Assembly: GCF_024741235.1 (NCBI RefSeq)
Contig: NZ_JANSKA010000001.1
Location: 623,133 to 687,132, forward strand
Origin: Tractidigestivibacter montrealensis
GTDB taxonomy: Bacteria > Actinomycetota > Coriobacteriia > Coriobacteriales > Atopobiaceae
Direction of reading: 5' to 3'
Length of the DNA stretch: 64,000 nucleotides
The translations under genes and the position numbers were made by a program. This document shows positions 1 through 10,849 of the stretch, piece after piece; position 1 is the stretch's first letter; each line of letters begins with the position of its first letter. The notes beneath the pieces are model-generated. The model did no database searches. It saw only the letters and a list, made by a program, of their open reading frames with translations, and was not told the DNA's origin.

Positions 1-304
1 CACCACTGACAAGTTCGATTCCGTTGTTACTAGCTCCGCAAAGCCCGTCCTTGTGGACTTCTGGGCCTCTTGGTGCGGCCCCTGCCGCGCACTTGGCCCC
101 GTGGTCGAGGAGATCTCTGGCGAGCTGAGCGACAAGCTCGACGTCTACAAGTGCAACGTGGACGAGGAGGCAGACCTTGCCACCAGGTTCCGCATTGTCT
201 CCATCCCCACGCTCATCCTGTTCAAGAACGGCAAGCCCGTCCACACCATGGTGGGCAACATGCCCAAGGCCGAGCTCAAGAAGGAGCTCGAGGCCTACCT
301 GTAA
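1..304 (+). CDS. trxA: Thioredoxin, 3' part
   Basis: This is the last ~100 codons of a thioredoxin; the start lies before the window. The reading frame runs from base 2. The redox-active site WCGPC is clearly visible (about bases 67-81), followed by the cis-proline segment VSIPTLILFKNGKP that closes the active site in the thioredoxin fold. It is a small cytosolic dithiol-disulfide exchange protein that reduces protein disulfides with electrons from thioredoxin reductase. It ends in the usual C-terminal helix and is followed by a strong terminator at 376-410, so it is the last gene of its transcript. Sequence length and spacing fit classical TrxA rather than a membrane-bound homologue. Confidence 0.95.
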   Translation, partial: TTDKFDSVVTSSAKPVLVDFWASWCGPCRALGPVVEEISGELSDKLDVYKCNVDEEADLATRFRIVSIPTLILFKNGKPVHTMVGNMPKAELKKELEAYL

Positions 305-375
305 GGGTTGGCGCTGGGTGCGTGGCGCGTTGCCGCCTGGCAGGGCGCCACATGGCCTAGACTTGTACGTAACGC

Positions 376-410
376 GGGGCGGATGCCATTGCGGCATCCG
401 CCCCTTTTGT
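376..410 (+). terminator. Rho-independent terminator after trxA
   Basis: Twelve-base-pair GC-rich stem GGGGCGGATGCC / GGCATCCGCCCC with a 5-base loop, followed by TTTTGT. It separates trxA from the phosphatase gene that starts 26 bases later. Confidence 0.9.
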
Positions 411-435
411 ACCCTGTACTCGGGAAGGGACTTGC

Positions 436-1113
436 ATGGCCGATCAGCTGGCAGAGAAGGGCCACGCCTTTGGGAGGTTGGTGCGAGAGAACCTTCGCCT
501 GGTTCTTGCGGCCGTGGCTGCATGCATCTTCATCTGGCTTCTGGAGGAGGTTGGCGAAGGCGAGCTCACCAAGCTGGACACCGGTGCCTACCTGCTCTTT
601 GTTCAGACGCTTCGCCAGCCGTGGCTCACGCCGTACATGGAGTCAATCTCTGAGCTGGCCCAGCCCGTAGCGCTTCTCGCCATGCTGCTGGCGGTAGAGG
701 CGTTTGCCCCGGGCCGCCGGCCGGGAGCCTGCGCAGCGGTGAACCTGGTGTGCGCGGTAGCGCTCAACGTCCTGCTCAAGCAGCTGGTGCAGCGACCCAG
801 GCCGGATGGCTTTCGCCTTATCGCCGAGACGGGCTACAGCTTCCCCTCCGGACACTCCATGGTGGCAATGGCGTTCTACGGACTTCTCGCCTGGATGGTG
901 TGGCACTACGAGCGCGACCGCTTTGTGCGCTGGCTCTGTGTGATTGGCTTTGGCCTGGTGATCGCCCTCATCGGCATCAGCCGCATCTACCTGGGCGTCC
1001 ACTACGCCTCCGACGTGATTGCTGGCTTCTGCGTTTCGCTCATCTGGCTTGCGCTCTACACCAAGCTTGTGGTGCCGCTGATGTTGGACGAGAAGGACGC
1101 AGCAATACGTTGA
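436..1113 (+). CDS. PAP2-family membrane phosphatase
   Basis: 225-residue integral membrane protein of the type 2 phosphatidic acid phosphatase family, which removes phosphate from lipid phosphates such as undecaprenyl pyrophosphate or phosphatidylglycerophosphate. All three catalytic motifs are present in order: KQLVQRPRP (about residue 114), PSGHS (about 136) and SRIYLGVHYASD (about 181), between hydrophobic segments. The ATG is preceded by AAGGGA at good spacing. It stands alone between the trxA terminator and a convergent phosphoesterase gene, with only 18 bases to the latter and no clear terminator. The substrate cannot be told from sequence; undecaprenyl-pyrophosphate recycling is one possibility. 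Confidence 0.85.
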   Translation: MADQLAEKGHAFGRLVRENLRLVLAAVAACIFIWLLEEVGEGELTKLDTGAYLLFVQTLRQPWLTPYMESISELAQPVALLAMLLAVEAFAPGRRPGACAAVNLVCAVALNVLLKQLVQRPRPDGFRLIAETGYSFPSGHSMVAMAFYGLLAWMVWHYERDRFVRWLCVIGFGLVIALIGISRIYLGVHYASDVIAGFCVSLIWLALYTKLVVPLMLDEKDAAIR

Positions 1114-1131
1114 TAGCCGGCGATACGGTGC

Positions 1132-1593
1132 TTACTCGCCCTCATCCAGGGGGATGATTCGTGCCGAGACGACCTTGCCCTCCTCGCAGATGATGCGCCC
1201 CATGCTGGGGCCACCGGAACGCGGGTAGGTAGGGCTGCCGGGGTTCATTACCAGCACGCCTGTTGCACGATCCCTCTCGGCAAACGGGCGGTGCGTGTGG
1301 CCGCAGATGGCAATGTCGCAGAGCTTGAGATCAAGCCGCTCGCGATAGTGGCAGACCTCCCAGCGCAATCCGCTCGAGAAGAAAACCTTGACACGCTTGA
1401 CCTCGGGGCCAAAGTCGTATGACCAGTCGTTGTTACCCAGGCATAGCTGTACCGGAGCAATCTGGCCGAGCGCGCGGTAGTCGGACGCGGAGCAGATGTC
1501 CCCCGCGTGGACTATGGTGTCTGCACCCTGAAGCTCGTCGAGCAGCCTCTTCGAGAGGTACCCATGCGTGTCCGAGATGATGTCGTAGCGCAT
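1132..1593 (-). CDS. YfcE/MJ0936-type metallophosphoesterase
   Basis: 153-residue calcineurin-like phosphoesterase. The family motifs are all visible: DTHG (residues 8-11), HAGDI (30-34), GNND (53-56), CHY and GHTHRP (about 97-102), which hold a dinuclear metal centre. Members are small cytosolic phosphodiesterases of the YfcE type, whose natural substrates are mostly unknown. The length is a little short of the usual 160-180 residues but the fold appears complete. It is convergent with the PAP2 gene and lies 48 bases downstream of the LytTR regulator, so it may be the last gene of that minus-strand transcript. Confidence 0.85.
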   Translation of the reverse strand: MRYDIISDTHGYLSKRLLDELQGADTIVHAGDICSASDYRALGQIAPVQLCLGNNDWSYDFGPEVKRVKVFFSSGLRWEVCHYRERLDLKLCDIAICGHTHRPFAERDRATGVLVMNPGSPTYPRSGGPSMGRIICEEGKVVSARIIPLDEGE

Positions 1594-1641
1594 CCTAGCC
1601 TTGCTCTCTCTTACCCTGTCGCTCCCGCTGCCCGTCAGGCC

Positions 1642-2361
1642 CTAGAGACCAAGCGCGCGCTTAAGGGCAACCACGCGGCGACGCGAGACCGAGATCTTCT
1701 TGCCCTCAATGCCATTGATGCCCAGCTGAAGGATGCCGCTGGAAACCACCTCGACGTCCTCGACGTACTCGAGGTTCACGATGTAGCCGCGGTGCACGCG
1801 GAAGAAGCCGTGCGGCGCGAGCTTCTGCTCGAGCTTGGCAAGCGAAATCGTGGAGAGGTAGCGGTCGTCGTCCGTGTAGATGCAGGAATAGTCGTCCTTG
1901 GCCTCGATGTAGCGAATCTGGTCGATGGGGACGAGCACCTTGCGGCCGCTCTTCACCACGGGGATGCGCTCTACCGAGGAGTGCGACTGGGGCTGCGGCT
2001 TAACGCGCGACTGCACCTTGTCCAGGGCCTGGTTGAGGCGGTCCGTCTCGACAGGCTTCATGAGGTAGTCGATGGCGTCGACCTCAAAGGCCTCGAGTGC
2101 ATACTCGCTGTAGGCGGTCACAAAGACTACCGCAGGCGGGTTCTTAAGCTTGTGGAGCGCCTCTGCGAGCTGCATGCCGTTGGTCTTGGGCATCGAGACG
2201 TCAAGGAAGATGACGTCCGCACGCGCCTCCATGAGTCGCTCGACCGCCTCGCGTGCGCTTGACGCCTCGGTGATGGCATCCACGCGCCCGGTCTCCTCGA
2301 GGAGGTAACGCAGCTCGGAACGGGCGGGAGCCTCGTCATCGACAATCATCGCACGCAGCAT
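1642..2361 (-). CDS. LytTR-family response regulator
   Basis: 239 residues: an N-terminal receiver domain (MIVDDEAPA at the start, phospho-acceptor in FLDVSMPKTNG, conserved VTAYSEYALEAF and YLMKP) followed by a LytTR DNA-binding domain from about residue 135 (IRYIEAKDDYSCIY, FFRVHRGYIVNL). Such regulators bind short direct repeats with about 21-bp periodicity. It lies 85 bases downstream of its partner sensor kinase. The gap contains two overlapping LytTR-like half sites (2428-2443), which suggests autoregulation. Family members such as BtsR, YpdB and LytT respond to pyruvate or extracellular metabolites, but the signal here is unknown. It probably forms one operon with the kinase and the glycosyltransferase upstream. 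Confidence 0.9.
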   Translation of the reverse strand: MLRAMIVDDEAPARSELRYLLEETGRVDAITEASSAREAVERLMEARADVIFLDVSMPKTNGMQLAEALHKLKNPPAVVFVTAYSEYALEAFEVDAIDYLMKPVETDRLNQALDKVQSRVKPQPQSHSSVERIPVVKSGRKVLVPIDQIRYIEAKDDYSCIYTDDDRYLSTISLAKLEQKLAPHGFFRVHRGYIVNLEYVEDVEVVSSGILQLGINGIEGKKISVSRRRVVALKRALGL

Positions 2362-2380
2362 TGCAACAACCTACCTTCCG

Positions 2381-2403
2381 CTGCGGCACACATCCCGCCG
2401 CAG
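2381..2403. other. Small hairpin in the kinase-regulator gap
   Basis: Inverted repeat CTGCGG / CCGCAG with an 11-base loop, upstream of the response regulator start. There is no T-run on either side, so it is not a convincing terminator; it could moderate readthrough or RNA processing between the two genes. Confidence 0.35.
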
Positions 2404-2427
2404 ACACGCAAAGAAGCATCTTTGCCT

Positions 2428-2443
2428 ACCGTTTACCGTTAGT
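2428..2443. promoter_or_regulatory. LytTR-like half sites between kinase and regulator
   Basis: Bases 2428-2443 read ACCGTTTACCGTTAGT. The 9-mer ACCGTTAGT fits the published LytTR half-site consensus [TA][AC][CA]GTTN[AG][TG], and ACCGTTTAC fits at 8 of 9. The 11-mer ACCGTTTACCG recurs exactly at 9202-9212 in front of nifJ. The two half sites overlap rather than being 21 bp apart, so this may be a single weak site. Confidence 0.35.
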
Positions 2444-2446
2444 ATG

Positions 2447-3790
2447 CTACCCCTTGGACCCGTTATGCAACGTCAGGGCCGCCTCGCCCAGTCGCAGGGT
2501 CACGCAGGTTCCCTCTCCTGGCTTGGAGATGATCTCCACACCGGAACCCGTGCCATAGAAGCGCTCCACGCGCTCGGCAACGTTCTTGAGGGCAATGCCG
2601 GTGCCCTTCTCCTCGCCAGAGGGCTTTGAGGCCGCGGCCAAGAGCCTGTCGGCCGTCTTCTGGTCCATGCCAAGGCCGTCGTCTGCCACTGCCACCAGCA
2701 CGTCGTTGCCGTCCACGGCAACGTGGATGTCTATGTGGAGCGCGCCCTCCTCGCGCATGGCGTGGCGCACGGAATTCTCAACAATGGGCTGCACCAGGAA
2801 CGAGGGCACGGGGAGGCTCTCGCAGCCGGGCTCCACGAACTCCTCCTCCAGAATGCGGTCCTCGCCAAAGCGGGCCTTCTCGATCTTGAGGTAGCGCCGC
2901 GTCTGCTCGAGCTCGCGCGAAAGTGGGATGAGCTGATCGGACCCCTCGAGCGTGCGGCGGTAGAAGATCGAGAACTCGCGGAGAAGGTCGCGCGCCTTGG
3001 TTGGGTCCGTGCGCGTGAGTGACGCGATGGTGTTGAGCGTGTTGAAGAGAAAGTGCGGGTTGATCTGCGCCTGGAGCGCCTTGATTTCGGCGCGTGCGAG
3101 AAGCTCGGCTTGGCGGTCAAGCTCATAGGACGAGAGCTGCGTCGAGAGGAGCTCGCCAAAGCCCTTGGCGATGGCCAGCTGCGTCCGGTCGATGTCCGTG
3201 CCGCTGCGGTAGTAGAGTTTGATTGTACCCATGGGCTCGTCCTGCACCAGAAGCGGCACGATGATGCCAAAGGCGCGACCAGAGCGATTCTGGACCAGGT
3301 TGAAGTGGCGCGTGGTCTGGTCACCGTCGTCCATCGATACAAACGTCTCCATGCGCTTGCTCTCGAGGACCTCAAGCGTGGGAACTGTGTTCTCGCTGCC
3401 AGCAGGCGTGCCTACGCTGTGCTCGCCCTCGTAGGCAAGGACCTTCTTGGTGTTGGTTACGGCAATGCCCACCGCTGCCGTCTCGGGAAGCAGCAGGCGG
3501 CAGATGCGCGCGGCGTTATCGGGCGTGAGGCCATGGTTGCAGCTGCGAAGGGTCTCGGAGGCAATGGCAAGGGTCCTCTCGGTTGCCTCGGCGCGCATGG
3601 TGTCTGGCACCAGGTTGATGGTGCCAAAGGCAACGATGACCACGGCAAGCCCCGCACCCGCAAGCATGGAGGCCGTGACGTTACCCTCCGCGACGCCCCA
3701 CGCTACAAGAAGCAGCAGGAATGCCGTCACGGCACTAAGGGCGATGTTTATGACGCTTGGCGAGAGCGAGGCCGAGTTGTCATTACTCAT
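2447..3790 (-). CDS. LytS/YehU-type sensor histidine kinase with GAF domain
   Basis: 447 residues. Two transmembrane helices lie near the N-terminus (about 14-32 and 42-62), followed by a GAF-like sensory region (about 70-210), a His_kinase domain with the motif QINPHFLFN (about 240-248), and a HATPase domain with N-box ENSVRHA (about 340) and G boxes DDGLGMD and GTGIAL. Unlike classical LytS it lacks the five-helix 5TM domain, so the input is probably read by the GAF domain. The ATG overlaps the end of the glycosyltransferase gene by 8 bases, showing translational coupling. It phosphorylates the LytTR regulator encoded downstream. Confidence 0.9.
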   Translation of the reverse strand: MSNDNSASLSPSVINIALSAVTAFLLLLVAWGVAEGNVTASMLAGAGLAVVIVAFGTINLVPDTMRAEATERTLAIASETLRSCNHGLTPDNAARICRLLLPETAAVGIAVTNTKKVLAYEGEHSVGTPAGSENTVPTLEVLESKRMETFVSMDDGDQTTRHFNLVQNRSGRAFGIIVPLLVQDEPMGTIKLYYRSGTDIDRTQLAIAKGFGELLSTQLSSYELDRQAELLARAEIKALQAQINPHFLFNTLNTIASLTRTDPTKARDLLREFSIFYRRTLEGSDQLIPLSRELEQTRRYLKIEKARFGEDRILEEEFVEPGCESLPVPSFLVQPIVENSVRHAMREEGALHIDIHVAVDGNDVLVAVADDGLGMDQKTADRLLAAASKPSGEEKGTGIALKNVAERVERFYGTGSGVEIISKPGEGTCVTLRLGEAALTLHNGSKG

Positions 3791-5006
3791 GGGAGCTTCC
3801 TTTCGCGGGCGAGCCCGTGCTTAGGAGCTCACGCTGGAGATATCGACTGTTCCAGATGGACGAGGCAATGCTCGGCCAGATAGTTGCAAACGAGAGGTAG
3901 CGCGTGGTTGCTACCTGCGCGTATCGATCCGCCTCACGGCAGCCGGTGCGCAGGATACGCAGGTAGTCTGCACGGTCGCGCCCCACAAGGGCCCGTCGGG
4001 TGGCCGTGCCCCTCACGCGCGAGCGCACCTGTGGGGTAAGCCATGGTCCCGGGTACGGCATGAGCGACTCGGGGGTGACGGTGCGCAGGTCTCGGCGCCC
4101 GTTCATGGCCTCGAGCTTGCGGTACTCGTAGAACCACCTGTAGACGTCCTGCATGAAGATGGATGGCGTAGACGCCATCTCCTCCGGAGGCTGCATGCGC
4201 ACGTGCCATGTGTTGTCAAACCACACGTCGATGCCATTGGCACGCAGGTCAAGAAGGTAGTCGAGGTCTTCTCCGCGCGTTATGTAGGGGTCGAAGGGCA
4301 CCCGCGTGAACGCGGAGGCGTGGATGGAGCAGCACCCGCCGCAAAGATAGCTCGAGCGGAGAATGCGCGTTGGCGAGGTGAGGTAGCGCTTCATCATCTC
4401 GTTGAAGCCAACGTGCTTGGACCACAGCCGCTCGCACCACTCCGTCTGGACGGGCGCGTAGGGGGAACTGCGCACGTCTACGTAGCAGCCGCTCTTTGCA
4501 AGGATGGGCAGGTCCTGACGGGTAAGCGAGTCAAGGCCGTAGACGGCGTCGATGAGGTAGTCCTCGTTGAGCGCCACCTCGTCGTCATCAAGGAAGACCA
4601 CGGCGTCGTGGCCAAAGGCCGAGGCAACCGCCAGGCCCATGTTGCGAATGGCACCGTAGCCCCGCAGCGCAATGGGGTCGCCCTGCAGCTTGGCATACAT
4701 GCCGGAGCACTGCTCCTGAACCGCCGATGCCTCCTCGTCACCAATAACGATGGGGTTCAGGTCCATATGGCTGCGGCAGATGGAGTTCACGCGGGCGCGC
4801 GCGGACTTGGCGCAAGACGGGGCGGCAACAAGGAGGACTATGACACGATCCACGCCGCGAACCTGCTCAAGCGACGAGAGGCATATCTCGAGCTCTGGCA
4901 GCGGCTTGGTAATGGGCGTGGAGTAGTCGTAGGAGCCGCGCTCTCCCAGCCGGCCGTGAGATTGGCTCTCGGCCCAGTACGAGGGAATCACGATGACGGG
5001 ATTCAC
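3783..5006 (-). CDS. Family 2-like glycosyltransferase
   Basis: 407 residues starting at a GTG with GGAGG five bases upstream; longer upstream frames lack such a site. The N-terminus NPVIVIPSYW and the acidic motif VVFLDDDE (about residue 135) are typical of GT-A fold transferases, and TRGEDLDYLLDLRANG resembles the catalytic-base (ED) region. No transmembrane segment is evident. It is probably a cytosolic enzyme transferring a sugar from a nucleotide donor for a surface polysaccharide, or a processive domain of unknown acceptor. It is the first gene of a likely operon with the sensor kinase and LytTR regulator, which hints at a link between surface glycans and the signalling pair. Confidence 0.75.
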   Translation of the reverse strand: MNPVIVIPSYWAESQSHGRLGERGSYDYSTPITKPLPELEICLSSLEQVRGVDRVIVLLVAAPSCAKSARARVNSICRSHMDLNPIVIGDEEASAVQEQCSGMYAKLQGDPIALRGYGAIRNMGLAVASAFGHDAVVFLDDDEVALNEDYLIDAVYGLDSLTRQDLPILAKSGCYVDVRSSPYAPVQTEWCERLWSKHVGFNEMMKRYLTSPTRILRSSYLCGGCCSIHASAFTRVPFDPYITRGEDLDYLLDLRANGIDVWFDNTWHVRMQPPEEMASTPSIFMQDVYRWFYEYRKLEAMNGRRDLRTVTPESLMPYPGPWLTPQVRSRVRGTATRRALVGRDRADYLRILRTGCREADRYAQVATTRYLSFATIWPSIASSIWNSRYLQRELLSTGSPAKGSSHE

Positions 5007-5128
5007 GGAAGCCTCCGGTTGGACGAACGTTTGCCACAGCCTTGCAGAGTGGTGTGTCCCATGGTACCGCACGCGGGCGGTCCTCTGCCGGCCGGTCCGC
5101 CGGCACCCCACAGTCCCATTCTCGTTCT

Positions 5129-5199
5129 TTATCGGTATTTGAGAATCGAACCCCATGTTTGCCCAGTTGGCGAGCGGCGTAATTCTTAAATACCGATAA
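5129..5199. repeat. Long-spaced inverted repeat TTATCGGTATTT
   Basis: Two arms, 5129-5147 and 5182-5199, contain TTATCGGTATTT followed by [AG]AGAAT in opposite orientation, with 34 bases between. Identity over the 18-base arms is 17 of 18. It lies between the glycosyltransferase start and the nifJ terminator. The AT-rich arms contrast with the GC-rich surroundings. It may be a paired operator for the glycosyltransferase-kinase operon or the ends of a short mobile palindrome. Confidence 0.6.
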
Positions 5200-5230
5200 G
5201 GAACAAAGGGGACGAGAGAAGCCAGGCTGT

Positions 5231-5268
5231 CCACAAGAAGAGGCCCCGCCGTAGGGCAGGGGCCTCCT
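5231..5268 (-). terminator. Terminator after nifJ
   Basis: Stem GAGGCCCC / GGGGCCTC with a second inner GCC/GGC pairing (5240-5266), 48 bases past the nifJ stop. In the minus orientation it is followed by TTCTTGT. The T-run is broken, so termination may be partial. Confidence 0.7.
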
Positions 5269-5313
5269 TTGCTGTACGGACAAGCCGGCAGCGAGTCTTG
5301 CTAGATGGACACG

Positions 5314-8868
<3,555 letters not shown>

Positions 8869-9227
8869 ATCCTCTCCTTCTCAGCAATACCGCCGTCATG
8901 ACGGAAGTTGCCAAACTTTGTGACCCGGGGACTGGCTGGCCCCGAGACTTGTGCCTTGAAAACTGCGAAAAGCAGTTACCCAGACAATTTTATGATACCG
9001 CAACACACCCGGCTTCACACAGCAACGAGAGCATCGCAGGTCATCGAACAGCAGGGCTCAAGTTGGCTTAAATACCCTGTTCTAACTAGGGATTCATTGA
9101 ACTGGGGCGATGCGGTCCGTATCGCCTCGTAGGTTTTGGAGGCGCCGCTGCTGCATATCAGGAATTTGCCAAACCCCCTTACCGCTTACCGCAATTATTG
9201 AACCGTTTACCGCAATGTGGGGTGCAC
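8869..9227. other. 359-bp region upstream of nifJ
   Basis: No coding frame here looks real. The region holds the nifJ ribosome-binding site, a small hairpin AACTGC / GCAGTT at 8961-8977 with GAAAA loop (minus-strand product followed by TTTTC), an AT-rich stretch around 8985-9000 whose minus strand reads TATCATAAAATT and could be a -10 region, and a 21-bp-period direct repeat at 9181-9215. It also serves as the 3' flank of the minus-strand gene at 9228; no terminator was seen for that gene. Confidence 0.5.
9181..9215 (-). promoter_or_regulatory. Direct repeat with 21-bp period, possible LytTR operator for nifJ
   Basis: The 15-mer ACCGCTTACCGCAAT (9181-9195) recurs as ACCGTTTACCGCAAT (9202-9216) with one mismatch, exactly 21 bp apart; a further TTACCGC overlaps just upstream (9179-9185). 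LytTR proteins bind two 9-bp half sites separated by about 12 bp, that is a 21-bp period, and ACCGTTTAC matches the known consensus at 8 of 9 positions. The same 11-mer ACCGTTTACCG is found in front of the LytTR gene in this window. It lies 310 bp upstream of the nifJ start, so a promoter between the two would be required. Confidence 0.45.
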
Positions 9228-9887
9228 CTATCGCTTTTTCTTTTGCGCGTCGAGAAGCCTTGCGTAGCCATCGGCAAGCTTGGTACCACGCGGGCCGGTA
9301 GCGTCTGAGGCGCACACGATGCCATGCTCATCTGAGACGAGAAAGACCTCATCGTAAGCAAGCGTGCCGGCAAGAAGACCCTGGGCAACCCCCTCTTCAC
9401 ACGCAACGGCAATGCCAACTGTATTGGCAAGGTCTCGTACGAGCGTAACGGCACCCGAAGCATCGGCCGAAGCGTCCATTCCACAGACGAGCGTGTCTCC
9501 GCGTACCACCCACAGGGTCTCCGGTGCCACGCCGGTCTCCTCCGCCTCTCGCGATGCCTCAAGCGCACGGTTAGCGAGAACGGATGCAGTAGGTGTCTCT
9601 ATGGGTACGTAGGGTCCCACGGTCATAGCCGCCTGGCCCTTGTCGTCAAGCACAAGCATGAGGACGCCGTCCGGATTACGGGCAGAGCCGTCTTGCAGGG
9701 TCCACTCTATGTGCTGCTTTGCCCAAGCAACCAACTGTGTAGAGACCGCGCGGCCATTGACCACTCGTTTAGAGAGCGCGCGTAGGTGACGGTTCTCCAT
9801 GGGCAGCTTGCCTGAGGCCAAGCGCCACCGGCATACGAGTACTGGACGTCCCAGGGTGAAGTCCTGATCTGGCCCTTTGTCACTCAT
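9228..9887 (-). CDS. Degenerate class IV aminotransferase-like protein
   Basis: 219 residues from the ATG that has GGAAGG nine bases upstream; an ATG three codons earlier abuts that site and is less likely. The C-terminal half resembles fold-type IV PLP enzymes (PabC/BCAT type): LLAGTLAYDEVFLVSDEHGI and TGPRGTKLADGYARLL parallel the usual 'ADEVFLTSS...GPVTRRL..AY' region. The usual lysine motif (KTTNYL) appears as TPTASVL and the EGS-SNIF motif as CGMDAS, so the PLP-binding lysine seems to be missing. It may be a non-catalytic relative or a protein with a changed function. The family call rests on reading by eye only. Confidence 0.45.
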   Translation of the reverse strand: MSDKGPDQDFTLGRPVLVCRWRLASGKLPMENRHLRALSKRVVNGRAVSTQLVAWAKQHIEWTLQDGSARNPDGVLMLVLDDKGQAAMTVGPYVPIETPTASVLANRALEASREAEETGVAPETLWVVRGDTLVCGMDASADASGAVTLVRDLANTVGIAVACEEGVAQGLLAGTLAYDEVFLVSDEHGIVCASDATGPRGTKLADGYARLLDAQKKKR

Positions 9888-10068
9888 AGTTGCCATCCTT
9901 CCGGCGCATTTCCCGCGCCGCATACACGAACGTCCGAATTCCATCAGGAGCGCCGGCCAAGAGGGCCGCGGTCTCGCAACGAGCATGGTACCCAATGCAT
10001 TGCCAACGGCACTGTGAGAAGATGTGACACTATATGAAGCTAATCCCAAGACTCAGAGAGGTGCATAC

Positions 10069-10821
10069 ATGGCGTGGCGTGAGGAACGCACATGTGACGG
10101 GAAGGCCAGGCTTACCCAAGAGCTGACACTTGAGCAGCCAACGGAACGAGCGTTGTCCGCAGCTGCAAAGCTCGTAGGAAAGACCTGGTACCCCGACGAG
10201 CCAGCCAAATGGGATGGCCTCTGCGAGAAGATAGAGCTTGCCCATCACCTCGAGCATGCAACCTATGTGCGCGCGGCAATGCTCGGCGACCGCTTTGCCG
10301 GCATCGTCGCCGCCGGACCCGCGCAATCGGAGGCTGGAACGGCCCGCGCAGACGCAGGTGCCCTCTGGTATCGCAACCACATGCGCGCCTACGCACCCTG
10401 GGTGTTGGGGACCCCAGACGAGCCGCGAATTGGCCTCGCGCTTGCCCCCATTACCGCCGAGATAGCCCTCACGCAGGAGCTTGTGGAGCGCGGGGACGCC
10501 CGCTCTGCCTGGGAGATCACGCTTTTGGCCGTTGACCCAGCATTCCATGGCCACGGCATTGGACGTACGCTCTTTTCGGGCGCCCTTGACTACCTGCGTG
10601 CTCAGAGCGCGCCGGGCTTCTTCCTCGCCACGGATGACGGCTGCGATTTTGGCTTCTACGACCATCTGGAGCTCGAGCGAATAGCCTCAAGGGAGGCGGC
10701 CGCGTGTCCTGGCGTACCCCAGGGAGAAGAGGCCGTGGAGCTTGATGGCCCCAACGACGAGAAGCCCTTCCGGGTGTATCTCTACGGCGCATGGCTGGAC
10801 GGCAAGCACGATGTGCGCTAG
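10069..10821 (+). CDS. GNAT-family N-acetyltransferase
   Basis: 250 residues starting at ATG with AGAGAGG seven bases upstream; an earlier GTG frame start at 10024 sits in AT-rich promoter-like DNA (ACTATATG). The acetyl-CoA-binding motif A is clear: ITLLAVDPAFHGHGIGRTLF (Q/RxxGxG/A form HGHGIG, about residues 152-176), followed by FFLATDDGCDFGFYDHLELE. Such enzymes transfer an acetyl group from acetyl-CoA to an amine; the substrate is not evident. Its stop overlaps the possible start of gluQ and the two genes are likely co-transcribed. Confidence 0.8.
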   Translation: MAWREERTCDGKARLTQELTLEQPTERALSAAAKLVGKTWYPDEPAKWDGLCEKIELAHHLEHATYVRAAMLGDRFAGIVAAGPAQSEAGTARADAGALWYRNHMRAYAPWVLGTPDEPRIGLALAPITAEIALTQELVERGDARSAWEITLLAVDPAFHGHGIGRTLFSGALDYLRAQSAPGFFLATDDGCDFGFYDHLELERIASREAAACPGVPQGEEAVELDGPNDEKPFRVYLYGAWLDGKHDVR

Positions 10822-10849
10822 CGCGAACCTCCACTACGCAAGCACGACG

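Noticed and set aside
1114-1131. Terminator between the convergent PAP2 and phosphoesterase genes
   Set aside because: The 18-base gap has no inverted repeat with a T-run.
10024-10068. Upstream GTG start for the GNAT gene
   Set aside because: The stretch looks like promoter DNA (ACTATATG) and the ATG at 10069 has a better ribosome-binding site.
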